From NCBI GenBank assembly GCA_019137255.1, contig WPDH01000202.1, forward strand, positions 62,001 through 126,000: a stretch of 64,000 nt of DNA, read 5' to 3'. Shown piece by piece: positions 13,101 through 22,856 of the stretch (position 1 is its first letter; every line of letters begins with the position of its first letter). Both the position numbers and the translations under genes were made by a program. A model generated the notes under the pieces. It was given only the letters and a program-made list of their open reading frames with translations, was not told the origin of the DNA and searched no databases. This DNA is from Corinectria fuckeliana. Taxonomy: Eukaryota; Ascomycota; Sordariomycetes; Hypocreales; Nectriaceae.

Positions 13101-14731
13101 TCCGGCTACATACTTGGACGCGCCCAGAGTTTCGGCCGTCTCTGCTCGGGCTCCAGACTGCCAAAAATGCTAACCCACCGCTCAACCTTGCTTCAGACGA
13201 CGATGATGACTCCCTGCATACGGTGGATGCATGCCATAGCGGCAGATTTGCCTGGAGTTGGTGGCGCTGGTGGGGTTGCTTTTGGGTTGCCAAGTTGCGA
13301 GCTTGGTAAGTATTCCGTACGAGGAGGAAAGGAGTCGGTGCCCGTCTGCCGTGAGCGCTAACAGCTTGTCGGTGCTGGTACGTACTTCATACCTCCCTTT
13401 TTTGGACTCCTGAGCGCTGCGCCTCCCCCCCCCCCCCCTGGGGTCCCGTGGTCTCCCTGATTGGTCGGGCGGGTGGCTGCTTTCGCTGGGTGAGGTTGGT
13501 AGATATGTACTTTTATTAGGTTACTTAATTTTAGTCCAGAACATCTGATTCTTCTGCCGTCTTCCACGCTCCCACCTCCTTGGAAGCTCTTTGCCACCTG
13601 GATCCAGAGTGACGAAAGGTGCGGAGGTGAGCCTCGTCATTGTGCAGGTGGAACACGAACCGTAGGCAGAACTAAGAGAACTTGTGCCTTCGGTTGAACG
13701 ATGTACATAGCAAGGCAGCAGACAAAACCAAATTAGACGCTGGTGCCTAAGTAGGTACCCAGCATCTAGGCTGGTGTTTGCTACAAGTTGGTAGGAATGG
13801 GATCGTTTATTCGGCTGCCTACCAAGTATAACGTGCTCGCAGTCCAGTCCTACTCAGACTCCGTAGAGTTGTTTGATCGCCCACCTTTGAGTTTTGTTTG
13901 GTGAGAAGTGAGAACCCCTTGCTTTGATTTACAGTTTCATTAACACGATGGCTTTGCGCCGAACAATCACCATCTTCAATATCCTTTTCGCCCGGCCTAA
14001 ACTTAGCCAACTCTGTTCATCGACGTCCACCAATCGTCCAACAAGCTCGCACCACTCACCTTCCCCAGTAACATGCCTCCTTTGCGCAGGATCGGAGGAC
14101 CTTCCGGGCCCGTGAGATGGATTCCAGTGCGCACCGAGCCCCAGCCTGCCCAGCCCTCCTCATTCCCAGGCACTCTCCCTCCAGTTCCAGTCGGCCCCGG
14201 CATGGATGGTGGGAGGTCGTCAGCGATGGCTCCAGCTGCCCTTTGCGAGTAGTGCGTCCACCAATAGCACGCCATCGCAGGCCACCCAGCCAAGCCCCCC
14301 CCCCCTTGCAGTGAGCCACAGCGCCCTGAAGCTCCAGCGGCTTGCGGGCTCCCGTGGGTCGACGTACCGGTGGCCCCCTAAACTTAGCCCCTTCGGAACC
14401 AACGTGCCCACTTGCCCACTAAAGGTCCGGGACAATCGCTACGTACCTCCCCCACCTCAGGGGCCACCTAGGGGTGCGTCCCCCCTGAATTGTGGCCTCA
14501 GGCAGCCAGATGTGTCTCTCCAAACTCTCAACGTGTCCTCAAGATAAAGAGGCCAGGCCGCACCACCATCCAAGAGCTCTAAGCCCCAAGCCCCTCAACG
14601 ACCAACACCTCGACGAATGGTCGCCCTCTACACAAGCAACTGAGAACACCTTGTCCTCTTCCCTTTCCGTCACTCGTCGTCACCTCCCTGACTCATCCAC
14701 CCTGGCCAACCTGACTCACGCCTGCCGTTTG
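10195..14731. other. Gene-poor region upstream of HAC1
   Basis: About 4.5 kb with no convincing gene. Open frames are short, overlap on both strands and show no coding bias. It holds simple repeats: a TGGC run near 12120-12140 and a C homopolymer near 13427-13438. The right part is presumably the promoter of HAC1; the left part is the promoter of the DID2-like gene. Confidence 0.5.
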
Positions 14732-14793
14732 ATGGTGGATTCGTTTCTGCCTGCGCTAGCTTGTCCATGATGTCCATGTATATCTGCTACTGA
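14732..14793 (+). promoter_or_regulatory. Two overlapping upstream ORFs in the HAC1 leader
   Basis: uORF 1 (14732-14770) encodes 12 residues, MVDSFLPALACP. Its TGA stop overlaps the ATG of uORF 2 in an ATGA (14767-14770). uORF 2 (14767-14793) encodes 8 residues, MMSMYICY. Both lie within 150 bases before the HAC1 start, in the probable 5' leader. Leader uORFs that limit translation are established for hac1/hacA of Trichoderma and Aspergillus; that this pair acts so is inference, and the transcription start is not known. Confidence 0.5.
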
Positions 14794-14874
14794 GAGCATC
14801 GTCTTCGCCTCGCAGAATACGCCTGTCAACACGCTATTGCCAAAAACACCACAGAGACAAGTTACACAGTCATC

Positions 14875-16238
14875 ATGGCCTGCCAACAGACCTCTCCCAT
14901 GGTCAAGTTTGAAAACTCGCCGGCCGAGTCGTTCATCTCCACTCCTGGCGACACTTACACATCCCTCTTCGCCGCGGCTACTCCCTCCGCCACCAACACT
15001 ATGAACCCCATGGAGATGATGACGCCCAAGTCCTTCACCGAGGACAAGCCCACCGCGGCCGAACTCGCCGCCTTGGACGACATGTCGGACGACGAGGGTT
15101 CTCCCGCCCCATCTTCAGGGGACAAGAAGGGCGGCAAGAAGCGCAAGTCGTGGGGTCAGGTCCTACCTGAGCCGAAGACAAACCTTCCTCCGAGGTACGC
15201 ACATGCACTATAATCACTCTACCCTTCTCATGTCTAATCTTCCCAAAGGAAACGAGCCAAGACCGAAGACGAGAAGGAGCAGCGCCGTGTCGAGCGTGTT
15301 CTCCGAAACCGTCGTGCCGCCCAATCTTCCCGCGAACGCAAGAGACTCGAGGTCGAGGCCCTCGAGAAACGAAATAAGGAGCTTGAGACTATGCTCATCA
15401 GTGCCCAGAAGGCAAACCTGATGCTGGTCGAGGAGCTCAATCGCTTCCGACGCAGCTCTGGCGTCGTGACTCGTTCCTCTTCTCCCCTGGACTCCCTCCG
15501 TGACAATCCAGTCACACTGTCCCAGGAGCTCTTCAGCTCCCAGGATGGACACAAACCTAACGCGGAATCATCCAACCCTACCATGGATGACATCCTTAAT
15601 TCTACCGCCACCGTCAACCCGGCCTCCCTTTCCCCGGAGCTCGGTCCCGTTGACGCATCCGAAGATGTCCCTGAGCAGCCCTCCAAGGAGGCGCAGACCA
15701 GTGAATTGACTTCGGCTCCCTCCCCCGACTTGACACAATGTCCTGCTGAGACGTTGTGCGACCTGCAGTGTCAATCGTCGGCGGAGATGCCCAAGTCATT
15801 CCTGGTCTCGCAAACCTCGACAACGCCAGCCTTGGCCTGGCTGCTGCAGCTTCGGATGATGTTGCTTTCAGCCTCGGCGATTCTTTCAGCCTGTCAGCGG
15901 CCCTTGACGCAGATCGCTATGTCCTCGAAAGCGGGCTTCTCGCTTCTCCCAACTCCTCAACTCTTGACGACGATTATCTGGCTGGTGACTCTGCCGCCGG
16001 CTTCACCCATCAATCCGACTTCGACCTCTTCGACATCAACGACTTCCTCATCGACGAAGCAAACCCTGGCGCTTCAGACTTTATGGCAGCGAGCGACTTC
16101 GCCGCTGCGGACCATGAGCTCGACTTCAAGGTCCACGACTCTGAGACTCAAGTCTCTTCAGAAAATCCTATCCAGCAGCCCCAGCCTGGCGCGTCCGCTC
16201 TCGGATGCGACGCTGGTGGCATTGCGGTTGGTGTCTGA
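14875..16238 (+). CDS. hacA: bZIP transcription factor HAC1/HacA of the unfolded protein response
   Basis: Activates chaperone and secretion genes when unfolded proteins build up in the ER. Exon 1 14875-15194, an ordinary intron 15195-15248, then 15249-15745, the IRE1-type intron 15746-15765, then 15766-16238: 429 residues for the active form, close to the Trichoderma protein. The basic region reads RRVERVLRNRRAAQSSRERK followed by a leucine zipper around residues 130-165. After removal of 20 nt the frame shifts to an acidic, Phe/Asp-rich C terminus (SDFDLFDINDFL) typical of the activation domain. Without that splice the frame runs to 16539 and gives 536 residues with a different tail. Convergent with CSM3. 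Confidence 0.95.
15746..15765 (+). other. Unconventional 20-nt HAC1 intron (IRE1/RNA-ligase spliced)
   Basis: Both junctions match the CNG/CNGN rule for IRE1 cleavage: CTG|CTGA at 15743-15749 and CTG|CAGT at 15763-15769. The 5' site sits exactly in a 7-nt loop closed by a 9-bp stem, CACAATGTC (15734-15742) with GACGTTGTG (15750-15758), one G-U pair included. The 3' loop is flanked by GAC/GTC. Removal of 20 nt joins the bZIP frame to the conserved acidic tail frame. Twenty nucleotides is the length reported for Trichoderma hac1 and Aspergillus hacA. Confidence 0.93.
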
Positions 16239-16539
16239 AGGATGCGATGATCGGGTCGAGACCTTGCGGCGCGAGTCCAATGGGACGCGCGGTGGTATCA
16301 GCGAACTGACACGATGTTTAAGCAGCATCGCCTTGCCGTCCAAGGATGTCCTCTTGACTCTACTCTGGGCCTTGAAGGTCGAAGAACGGAGGATACGGCG
16401 GAGAAGCGGCGCAGCTCTCGACCCCGAGACTCGCTCCCAGCAACAACCAGCACATAATTATAAGTTAAAGGTGGTCGGACAGAAGCGGAAAATGGCGGAC
16501 GTCGACAGCAGCTCACAGAAGCGCTGTCGCCTGTCCTGA

Positions 16540-16884
16540 AATGAAATGTAACCATGACAATTGGCTTAGGGTGCACTGGCGTCACGGACTTATATCTCTA
16601 CTGTCCCTGGAAGGGACTGGAACCAAGGGCTGGGGGATATGTACAATTTAGTAAATCCATGCAAATATTAACGCATGTCGATATTGATTCAAAGATACTT
16701 TAACCAACAGTTGTGCTATCTAGCCTGTTACGTGAGCGCGCAATCGGGTTGAAGCTTTTCTCATGTTTTATTCGTACCGCCATCGAATAAGTGAGTGCCT
16801 GTTGTCTTTTTTTATTTTTTATTTTTTATTTTTTTATTTTACAAACTCCTTTAAAAATACACAAAATCTCGCAAATAGGAGTGG
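16540..16884. other. Convergent 3' region HAC1 / CSM3
   Basis: Includes a T/A-rich low-complexity run (about 16806-16842). If the spliced stop at 16238 is used, the HAC1 3' untranslated region starts there. No gene seen. Confidence 0.45.
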
Positions 16885-17918
16885 CTACCAAAGTTCATCC
16901 ATCTCTTGCATGGCAGCCTCTTCGTCTGCAAAATCATCACTTGGATTGCCGTCATTGACTGTCTTCCCCGGCGTTGCCTTGGACGCGTTGTCCTGCCCTT
17001 CAGCCTCAGCAATCAGATCATCCAAATCATCCCCGTCCGGTTCGGGATCAGCTGGCTTCGATTTCCTTGATCGATCCTGGTCCTCGGCCTCGGCGATCAG
17101 AGCCTCTAGGTCGTCCTCCTCGGGTTCGTCGTTGCGGATGGGCACTACCGGCCGAGTGGCTCGCGGGGTTGCGTCGTAAAGATCGTCATCGTCCGGAACG
17201 CCGTCGTCCCTTTCCGGTGTTTTGGGCCCCTGGGTCGCTGGGGTTTCTCCGGTGCGTCCGCCAGAAGCTCCGACGTCTCGGGGAGGGTCCTCCATGTCCT
17301 TGTCATCCGCTTGCTCGTCGTCTTCCCCATACTTTGGCTTGCCCTCGTTGATCAGGTCGTTTCGCGCCACCATGAGTCGCTTCTTGTGTCCGGCCTTCTC
17401 CACCATGCCAAGAGCGTCGAGGAACTTGGCCTTGGGGAAGAGGTCGTCGAGCCAGAGCTGGTAGAAGGACAGCAGGCGACCGGCATCGGAGAACTAGAAG
17501 ACGGGTGTTCGGTCAGTATGCTGATTTTCCGGTTGGAGGCCGGCACGCTGCGTGTACCTCGTGGCCTTTGCCCTTGATCTTGAGATCCTTGGCTCTGGCT
17601 CTCAGCTTGGGAATGCCATTTTCGCCGAGCAACCTGTTTGCGCATTTCATTAGCAAAGCCCAGCACCTGCAATCAATCTAATTTTAATTTTAGTTTTCAC
17701 CTCTCCTCGTCGAGCTTGACTCTGGGGACTCGCGCTCGCTTCTGCACGGAGACCTCCTCGTCGAGTCCAAGCCCAGACGGTCGTTCCTTTCGCTTTTTGG
17801 TAGCTGCGTCCGGAGGTGGGGATCCGAATGGATCATCGGAAAAGTCGTCGACGCCGTAATTATCCAGATCGTCATGTCTTGCCGCAGCCTGAGGGCCGGG
17901 GGTGAGTGCAGATGGCAT
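16885..17918 (-). CDS. csm3: Replication fork protection protein CSM3/SWI3 (TIPIN family)
   Basis: Partner of Tof1/Swi1 at the replication fork; needed for the S-phase checkpoint, fork pausing and cohesion. Three minus-strand exons, 17918-17701, 17633-17558 and 17493-16885, give 300 residues. After an acidic N terminus comes a basic stretch, then the Swi3 domain: ERLLGENGIPKLRARAKDLK, HEFSDAGRLLSFYQLWLDDL, FPKAKFLDALGMVEKAGHKK. The C-terminal half is acidic and has two near copies of an EEDDLEALIAEAEDQD-like segment (the second reads GDDLDDLIAEAEGQDN). It diverges from the complex I gene across 276 bases. Domain identification is confident; exon edges by eye. Confidence 0.92.
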
Positions 17919-18194
17919 TTCTGGAATCGTGAGTGTCGGTAATAGAAGTCGATATCCGTCAAAGTCGCGTCTGCGCGCGCCTGGGCACGCGTCGCGGAGC
18001 TTAATTGACGAACGGCCGTCTTTCCGTTCCCCCCACCCACGTGACCAATCATCGCTAGCCTCGATGGGCTGACCACACACACGCACGTGATCTCATCCTG
18101 AGGCACCAACCGCCGGCTTGAACATGGCAGGCAATTGACGACTTCCGACCTCCGTGATCCAATTGAGAAACAGTCCCGGACGAAGCACCGCACC
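17919..18194. promoter_or_regulatory. Shared divergent promoter, csm3 / complex I subunit
   Basis: 276 bases separate the two divergent start codons, so both promoters and leaders must lie here. A CACGTGACC-type E-box-like sequence is at about 18037-18045 and a CACGTGATC at about 18083-18091; their role is unknown. Confidence 0.5.
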
Positions 18195-19023
18195 ATGGCC
18201 GAGAGCGCGATCAAGCAGCCCACCTCGACCTTCGTCGGGACCAGCAAGGTCGTCCAGACCGAGTACCCGGTACGTTTTCCCGTCAATTGGGGCCTGCAAT
18301 GGGCCGTCGCTAACGCAAGAGGATTATAGCTCATCGACAATGATCCGTATGTTCCCCTCGGCTCGATTACCGCTCACTCCCTCCGCAGACTCGAACCGCT
18401 GCATTCGATTCGATTCGATCGTCCCCGAGCTCTGGGATTGTGTGCCCCGTGCGATGGCCGCTCGACTAACTCTCTCGGCAGACACTTCAAGCGCGTTGTT
18501 GGCTATGCCCGAACCTCCGATTATGTCTACGGCCTGATCGCGGCCGCTTTCGCTCCCGGCGCCCTCATCACCCTCGAGAAGTTCGCTCCGTCGCATGTTG
18601 GCAAGGGAGGATTCCCCAAGGCCCTGCGATTGGCCGGTGGCGTTGGTATCATCGGTGGATTCCTCTACTTCTACCAGCGATCGTGCCGTACGATACAACT
18701 CCCCTTACAACACTTGATTCTGCGGCGCAGCTCTAACAAGAATGGTTCCAGTTCGGTTTTACGGCGCCACCGAGAACGCCCGAGAGATCCAGATGGATAC
18801 GCGCGAGATGGTGGACAAGGTCAAGGCCGGAGAGTCCCTGTACGGCGAGAGCCGGCTGAGCCCCCATCTTCAAGGCGTCGCCGCCCGCCAGAGCCGATAC
18901 TCAGCCCTGTTCATCAGCACGGTCCCTTGGTTCAACTTTGTGAACCACTCCCAGCACGGCGTCGACACGGCCAAGTACTACCAGCAGGCCGAGCGGGAGC
19001 TAGAGGCCGAGCGAGGCTCGTAG
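18195..19023 (+). CDS. nuo-21: NADH:ubiquinone oxidoreductase (complex I) 21-kDa subunit
   Basis: Accessory subunit of mitochondrial complex I, matching the 20.9-kDa subunit of Neurospora and NUXM-type proteins. Four exons, 18195-18269, 18330-18346 (only 17 nt), 18482-18687 and 18752-19023, give 189 residues. Two hydrophobic segments are visible, YVYGLIAAAFAPGALITLEK and the GGVGIIGGFLYFYQRS region, followed by the hydrophilic C-terminal domain (RFYGATENAREIQMDTREMV, HSQHGVDTAKYYQQAE). The tiny second exon codes for LIDNDP-H, a strictly conserved block, which supports it. The symbol follows Neurospora naming and is approximate. Confidence 0.92.
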
Positions 19024-19766
19024 GGATGGGAAGTGGAAGGCAAATAAAGCAAAGAGGGATTAAGGTTGTATATATTACCAGACCAGAGGAGGGGAATCGT
19101 GTCCTCGACGGCGAGGTGGCTATTCTTGTGAGACAGAAAATAGATTTCCTCTGGATCATTCATCCTCCGCTTATCTGTTCAGTGATACTGGATGCCATAC
19201 TATCGGCGAATAGGGAACATCTCCTTGAGCCTAGCCGTCCGGGGTACCTGACTCCAGTACAGGAGGGAACACTGGCCAACAATGCCTACGATGTACAGGC
19301 ACATATGTGGGTTGTGATGATCGTGGCAGCTTAGATTACGATCTCAGTTAAGTCTGGGAATCATCTTCGGATTAAATGACACTCACCTACCATACACCAT
19401 ACGCCTTGAAGGCATGTCCCTTGTATGTCAACTACAACGAGCGCAACGACGGATGTATCCTTCGTTCTCGTCACTGATTACCGTCAGCATGATGGTGCTC
19501 GGTTCATCGTTCATCGTTCAGCTAAAATGGTGGTTGTGGACGGTTTTCGTCACGGATCATTAGTGTCTTCAGAAGACGCTGCTGGTTGCGCTTCTGCTTG
19601 CATCTGATGGTGTACTCGCTTCAGCTGTATCCACGCGCCGCGGTTCTCTGACCTGCGTTTCCGTCGCCATTCACAGGCACACAGCTGTCTCCGACTGGTG
19701 AGTAGCTCACCAGATCAAAAAGAAACCTTCACCCCCCCCCCTCCCACAAAACAACAAAAAAAAAAA
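19024..19766. other. Intergenic region before the 5S locus
   Basis: 3' flank of the complex I gene and about 600 bases without a supported gene. A C homopolymer (about 19728-19740) and an A-rich run (about 19744-19767) adjoin the 5S gene; read on the minus strand the latter is the T-rich pol III terminator. Confidence 0.5.
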
Positions 19767-19885
19767 ACATACAACAGCGAGGATTCCCCGGTCGTCACCG
19801 ACCCGAGTACTAATTCGCCGCTTCTCAGTTTGACTAAGGGAGAGCGGACGGGATCCCGTATTTTCTGAGAGCTATGGTCGTATGT
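19767..19885 (-). rRNA. 5S ribosomal RNA gene
   Basis: A 119-nt unit that on the minus strand begins ACATACGACCATAG and ends GCTGTTGTATGT, the conserved ends of fungal 5S rRNA, which pair to form helix I. Inside are GGGATCCCGTCCGCTCTCCC and GGGTCGGTGACGACC, both matching Neurospora-type 5S. Helix II/III arms CTCTCAG and CTGAGA pair. A run of twelve T follows immediately on the minus strand, a good pol III terminator. 5S genes are scattered singly in many Pezizomycotina, so an isolated copy between protein genes is normal. Functionality is likely but not proven. Confidence 0.9.
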
Positions 19886-19976
19886 GGAGGATTGAGGCAA
19901 CGGTGGAGGCTATGACGGCATTGTCACCACAGAGCTTGAAGGCTATCACAAAGAACAACAAACAAAAAACCCCGAA

Positions 19977-20083
19977 ACATACAGCAGCGAGGGATTCCCC
20001 AGTCGTCACTGACTCGAGTATTAGTTTTCCCCTCACCAATTTGACCAAGGGAGAGCGATGGGGTCTCTCCTGCAAGATAGTCT
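19977..20083 (-). pseudogene. Decayed 5S rRNA copy
   Basis: Same orientation as the intact copy 90 bases away. The 3' half is kept (GTCAGTGACGACTGGGGAAT, then GCTGCTGTATGT and a T6 run), as is CGCTCTCCC, but the 5' end is lost or unrecognisable so helix I cannot form. Compared with the intact copy several changes are G-to-A or C-to-T transitions, consistent with but not proof of repeat-induced point mutation. Confidence 0.8.
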
Positions 20084-20420
20084 AACCCGAGGTGCTCCGG
20101 CTTGCTCTTGACTCCTTCTAATAAGCTCTTTAGCTTGAGGTTTTGCTGCTCTATCTAGAGCCCCAAAATGGCACTGGCTCTATATAGAGACCTGTAAGAC
20201 CTTTAACTGTTTCCCGTTTTTATATGCTGGATAGTAGTATGCCCTTGCTTTACCTAGATATTCAAGCTTTCTTAACTGCTACATCTCTCTCTTTACTATC
20301 TGACTTGCCTAAATCGGGGTTATAGTCTCTAGTTATAGCGTCCTCCTAATGCCTCAAGCAATAAGGTATTAATAATCCGGTTCACTTTGTGGAAACGTGA
20401 AAGGTTCTTGACCGTCTCAC
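20084..20420. other. AT-rich non-coding patch
   Basis: Visibly richer in A and T than its neighbours, full of CTA/TAG words and stop codons in all frames. It resembles old repeat sequence altered by C-to-T mutation, but no element can be named. Confidence 0.35.
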
Positions 20421-20759
20421 ATCACTCACATATACGCTGGTCTTCCTATTCCTTTCCATTCATTCAACGCGCTTCGACCTCAAAGCGCCTTTCGCGGATG
20501 ACAACCCTGCATCACAAGATTGGACAGACATAATGATCTCGGTCGTTGATCGTTTCTCCGAGATCCTTCCGAGGCCTGTGCCATGGCTTGTTATCACCAA
20601 TCACTGTGCTGTCGCATGGAGCCTTTGCGCTTCGAATGTTTGACCTGGTTTTGCCATCGCTTGATAACAGCATCGGAGAGTTAGTTAGTATCGGTTACTG
20701 GCTTCAGACTGCTTTTTTCGCCATCGTCGCTGGAGACCAATAACTGATCTGAATTTGAA

Positions 20760-21350
20760 AGGATTGCAAGGCAACAGGCTATGTCTCTTCCGTGCCCCGA
20801 CCTCCTCGCAATAAACGACACGTCTATATTCTCTAACCTGGTCATGGTTGGAAATACATCGGAGACTTGGCGGATTGGAGATGTGGTCCGAAAGGTATGC
20901 TTGGCCAATTCAGATGTAGACTTACCGTAGGCGAATATCAAAGCCGCCAAGAACGAAGCCAAGGTATAAATTAGTTGTTAAGGTCCACCGTCTGATTGCC
21001 GAATGTCTTGCTATCGGCCCTGCTAAGGACTCTGAACTAGCTACAAGCATTGAACCCGCATCTTATCATCTCCCCCACGAGGACAATGAAGACAGCACTG
21101 TGAAGTCAGACAGCACTGTGAAGTCAGACAGCACTGTGAAGTCAGACAGCACTGTGAAGTCAGACAGCACTGTGAAGTCAGACAGCACTGTGAAGTCAGA
21201 TCTGTTCGCGCTGGGATCCTCTATATTTGAACTGGTGGCTAATTCGGCGCCATATGAGGGCGAAGATGGCGCTGTTATTGAATCAAATTTTGCAGTGTGT
21301 ATATTCCCCTCCAAACACGTATGTCGTTGGTTCTGTGTCGTTGGTTCTGT
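20760..21350 (+). pseudogene. Protein-kinase-like remnant lacking its catalytic core
   Basis: Two blocks of a fungal protein kinase family are recognisable. The first (about 20766-21010) reads like an N-lobe: NLVMVGNTSETWRIGDVVRK, then ANIKAAKNEAKV and VHRLIAECLAIGPAKD in changing frames with stops. The second (about 21050-21310) reads like the activation-segment end and helix F: ASYHLPHEDNEDSTVKSD, SDLFALGSSIFELVANSAPY, then EGEDGAVIESNF. The region that should hold the HRD catalytic loop and DFG motif between them is missing. Six perfect 18-bp repeats interrupt the second block. Judged non-functional. Confidence 0.6.
21091..21198 (+). repeat. Six perfect tandem copies of an 18-bp unit
   Basis: The unit GACAGCACTGTGAAGTCA is repeated six times without a single mismatch and encodes DSTVKS in the kinase-remnant frame. 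Perfect identity in decayed surroundings points to recent expansion. There are no spacers, so it is not a CRISPR-like array. Confidence 0.97.
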
Positions 21351-21570
21351 GTGATGGAACCGGTAAAGAGCATTGGGTAGTTTAGGGACTCACACACAGC
21401 ATGCTATCTACGGTGCGATATGATCAAGGTGGTGGCCTTGCAAGCCTGTTGTTGTCAAGTATAAAGGCTGTCATTCCCGCCACTGCTCTTTCCCTTCCAT
21501 CGCATCACCTCTAGCCTCTCGCACCGACCTATAACAAAAGTTAGCATCCACTGCTTTTGCACTCCTCAAT

Positions 21571-22210
21571 CTATTCTAGCTCCAACAGGCCGAGGAGCAA
21601 CTCATCATCCTTCCACTTCTCGAGAGCCTTGCGCTTCCAGTGCTCCCACCCCTCGTCCCCAGAGCTGGAGGCCCGCTGGAGTCCCGCGAACAGATGCGTG
21701 AATGTCTTCTCATCCAAGAAAGAGCTGTCGGGGCCAAGAGCAAAGAAGAATCTCTGGACCTTTCTGCCCTTAATGACACAGTTGGAAAGATCTTCACGGC
21801 CCCTTTCTCGGAACCTTTTCTTGCCCGGAACGTTGATTGATGTGCGAGGCCTTGAATATCTTTGGCATCTCCCGCTGAGGAGACGAGTGATCCCATTGCT
21901 TCGAAGAGATGCCTCTCAATCTTGATGAACATGTCAACCAACTGTTGCATGACCTTCTCCCTCTGCCCGGCAGTCGCCGCCTGCCAATCTAGGGACTTTC
22001 CGTCCAGCTTTTCCATCAGGATATAGCCGACTCCGAGAAGGTTCTCCGGATCGGATTCGCATGCCCGGTCGAAGATTTTGGGTGTGGGACGTGCCACGGC
22101 TCTTGACGGTGGGTGCGACAGAGGTGTCTGTCACACTGCAAGTAGTCCCCTGCTCTCTGCGCGGCCGGTTTCCCGTAACTCTCCCATCCGCACAACCACA
22201 GAGGCATCAT
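21571..22210 (-). pseudogene. Aminoglycoside-phosphotransferase-family (APH) remnant
   Basis: Fungal APH-fold proteins of this type are common and mostly of unknown substrate. On the minus strand the N-terminal part is clear: RPTPKIFDRACE, then NLLGVGYILMEKLDGKSLDW and REKVMQQLVDMFIKIERH, up to IQGLAHQSTF. A different frame then gives the family's C terminus, GREDLSNCVIKGRKVQRFFF through WEHWKRKALEKWKDDELLLG to the stop at 21571. The middle, roughly 100 residues with the catalytic HxDxxxxN loop and metal-binding Asp, is absent, and the frame changes at the joint. The front edge near 22150 also shows a stop. It therefore cannot encode an active kinase. Confidence 0.7.
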
Positions 22211-22856
22211 GAAGGACGCATATTAGGAACACTTGGTCAGCTAAGGTCAGCTAAGAACATTGAAACCAGATGGAAGAAGACTGGCGACGCAGATGGAGAA
22301 CCGTTGGAAATTAGGCAGTGCAGCGTCCCACCCCTGCGCTGCCATACATTCTTTGTGGTCACGTGATGATACTGCAACAGGAACCGCGGTCCCGCCGAGG
22401 GCTCGCTGAGCATTTGCTGAGCATAACCTAAATAGAAAGGCAGTTGGAGAAGCCTTTAATTACAGCTAAGATAGCCTAGATGTCGTTCTGGTTGGAGCTG
22501 TGGTCCCATGATCCGTGCCATCGGGACTCGGCTAGTTCCGGCCTCGGGGTCGGCCAATCAAGGCACCATGCAGTCTAGTCAAAGGCTCGTTTATCCATCC
22601 TCCTTCCTCATTCATGAGATAATGAAGAGACCAGCTATATAGCAGCAGCCCGATAAATAGCCTCGGCCTTCTTCTTCTCTTCTTTTCATCGCCCTCGTAC
22701 ATAACTTTGCTCTGCCTTCCATCTCCAGCATCTTCACCTTTTGCTTCTGTTCGCTCGGCTTGCCTTTGGTATTTTTTAACTGGTTGCTTTGCCCTCTTGG
22801 TCTAAGTCGCAGCCTCTGCCCACGGCTCACCATCGCCATCTCTAGCCCCCCCCCCC
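22211..22856. other. Intergenic region before the 2OG oxygenase
   Basis: Promoter and pyrimidine-rich leader of the next gene in its right half; a C run (about 22847-22856) touches the start codon. No gene seen. Confidence 0.45.

Noticed and set aside
21091..21198. Short-repeat array as a CRISPR-like structure
   Set aside because: Units abut directly without spacers and encode part of a kinase fragment; the organism is a fungus.
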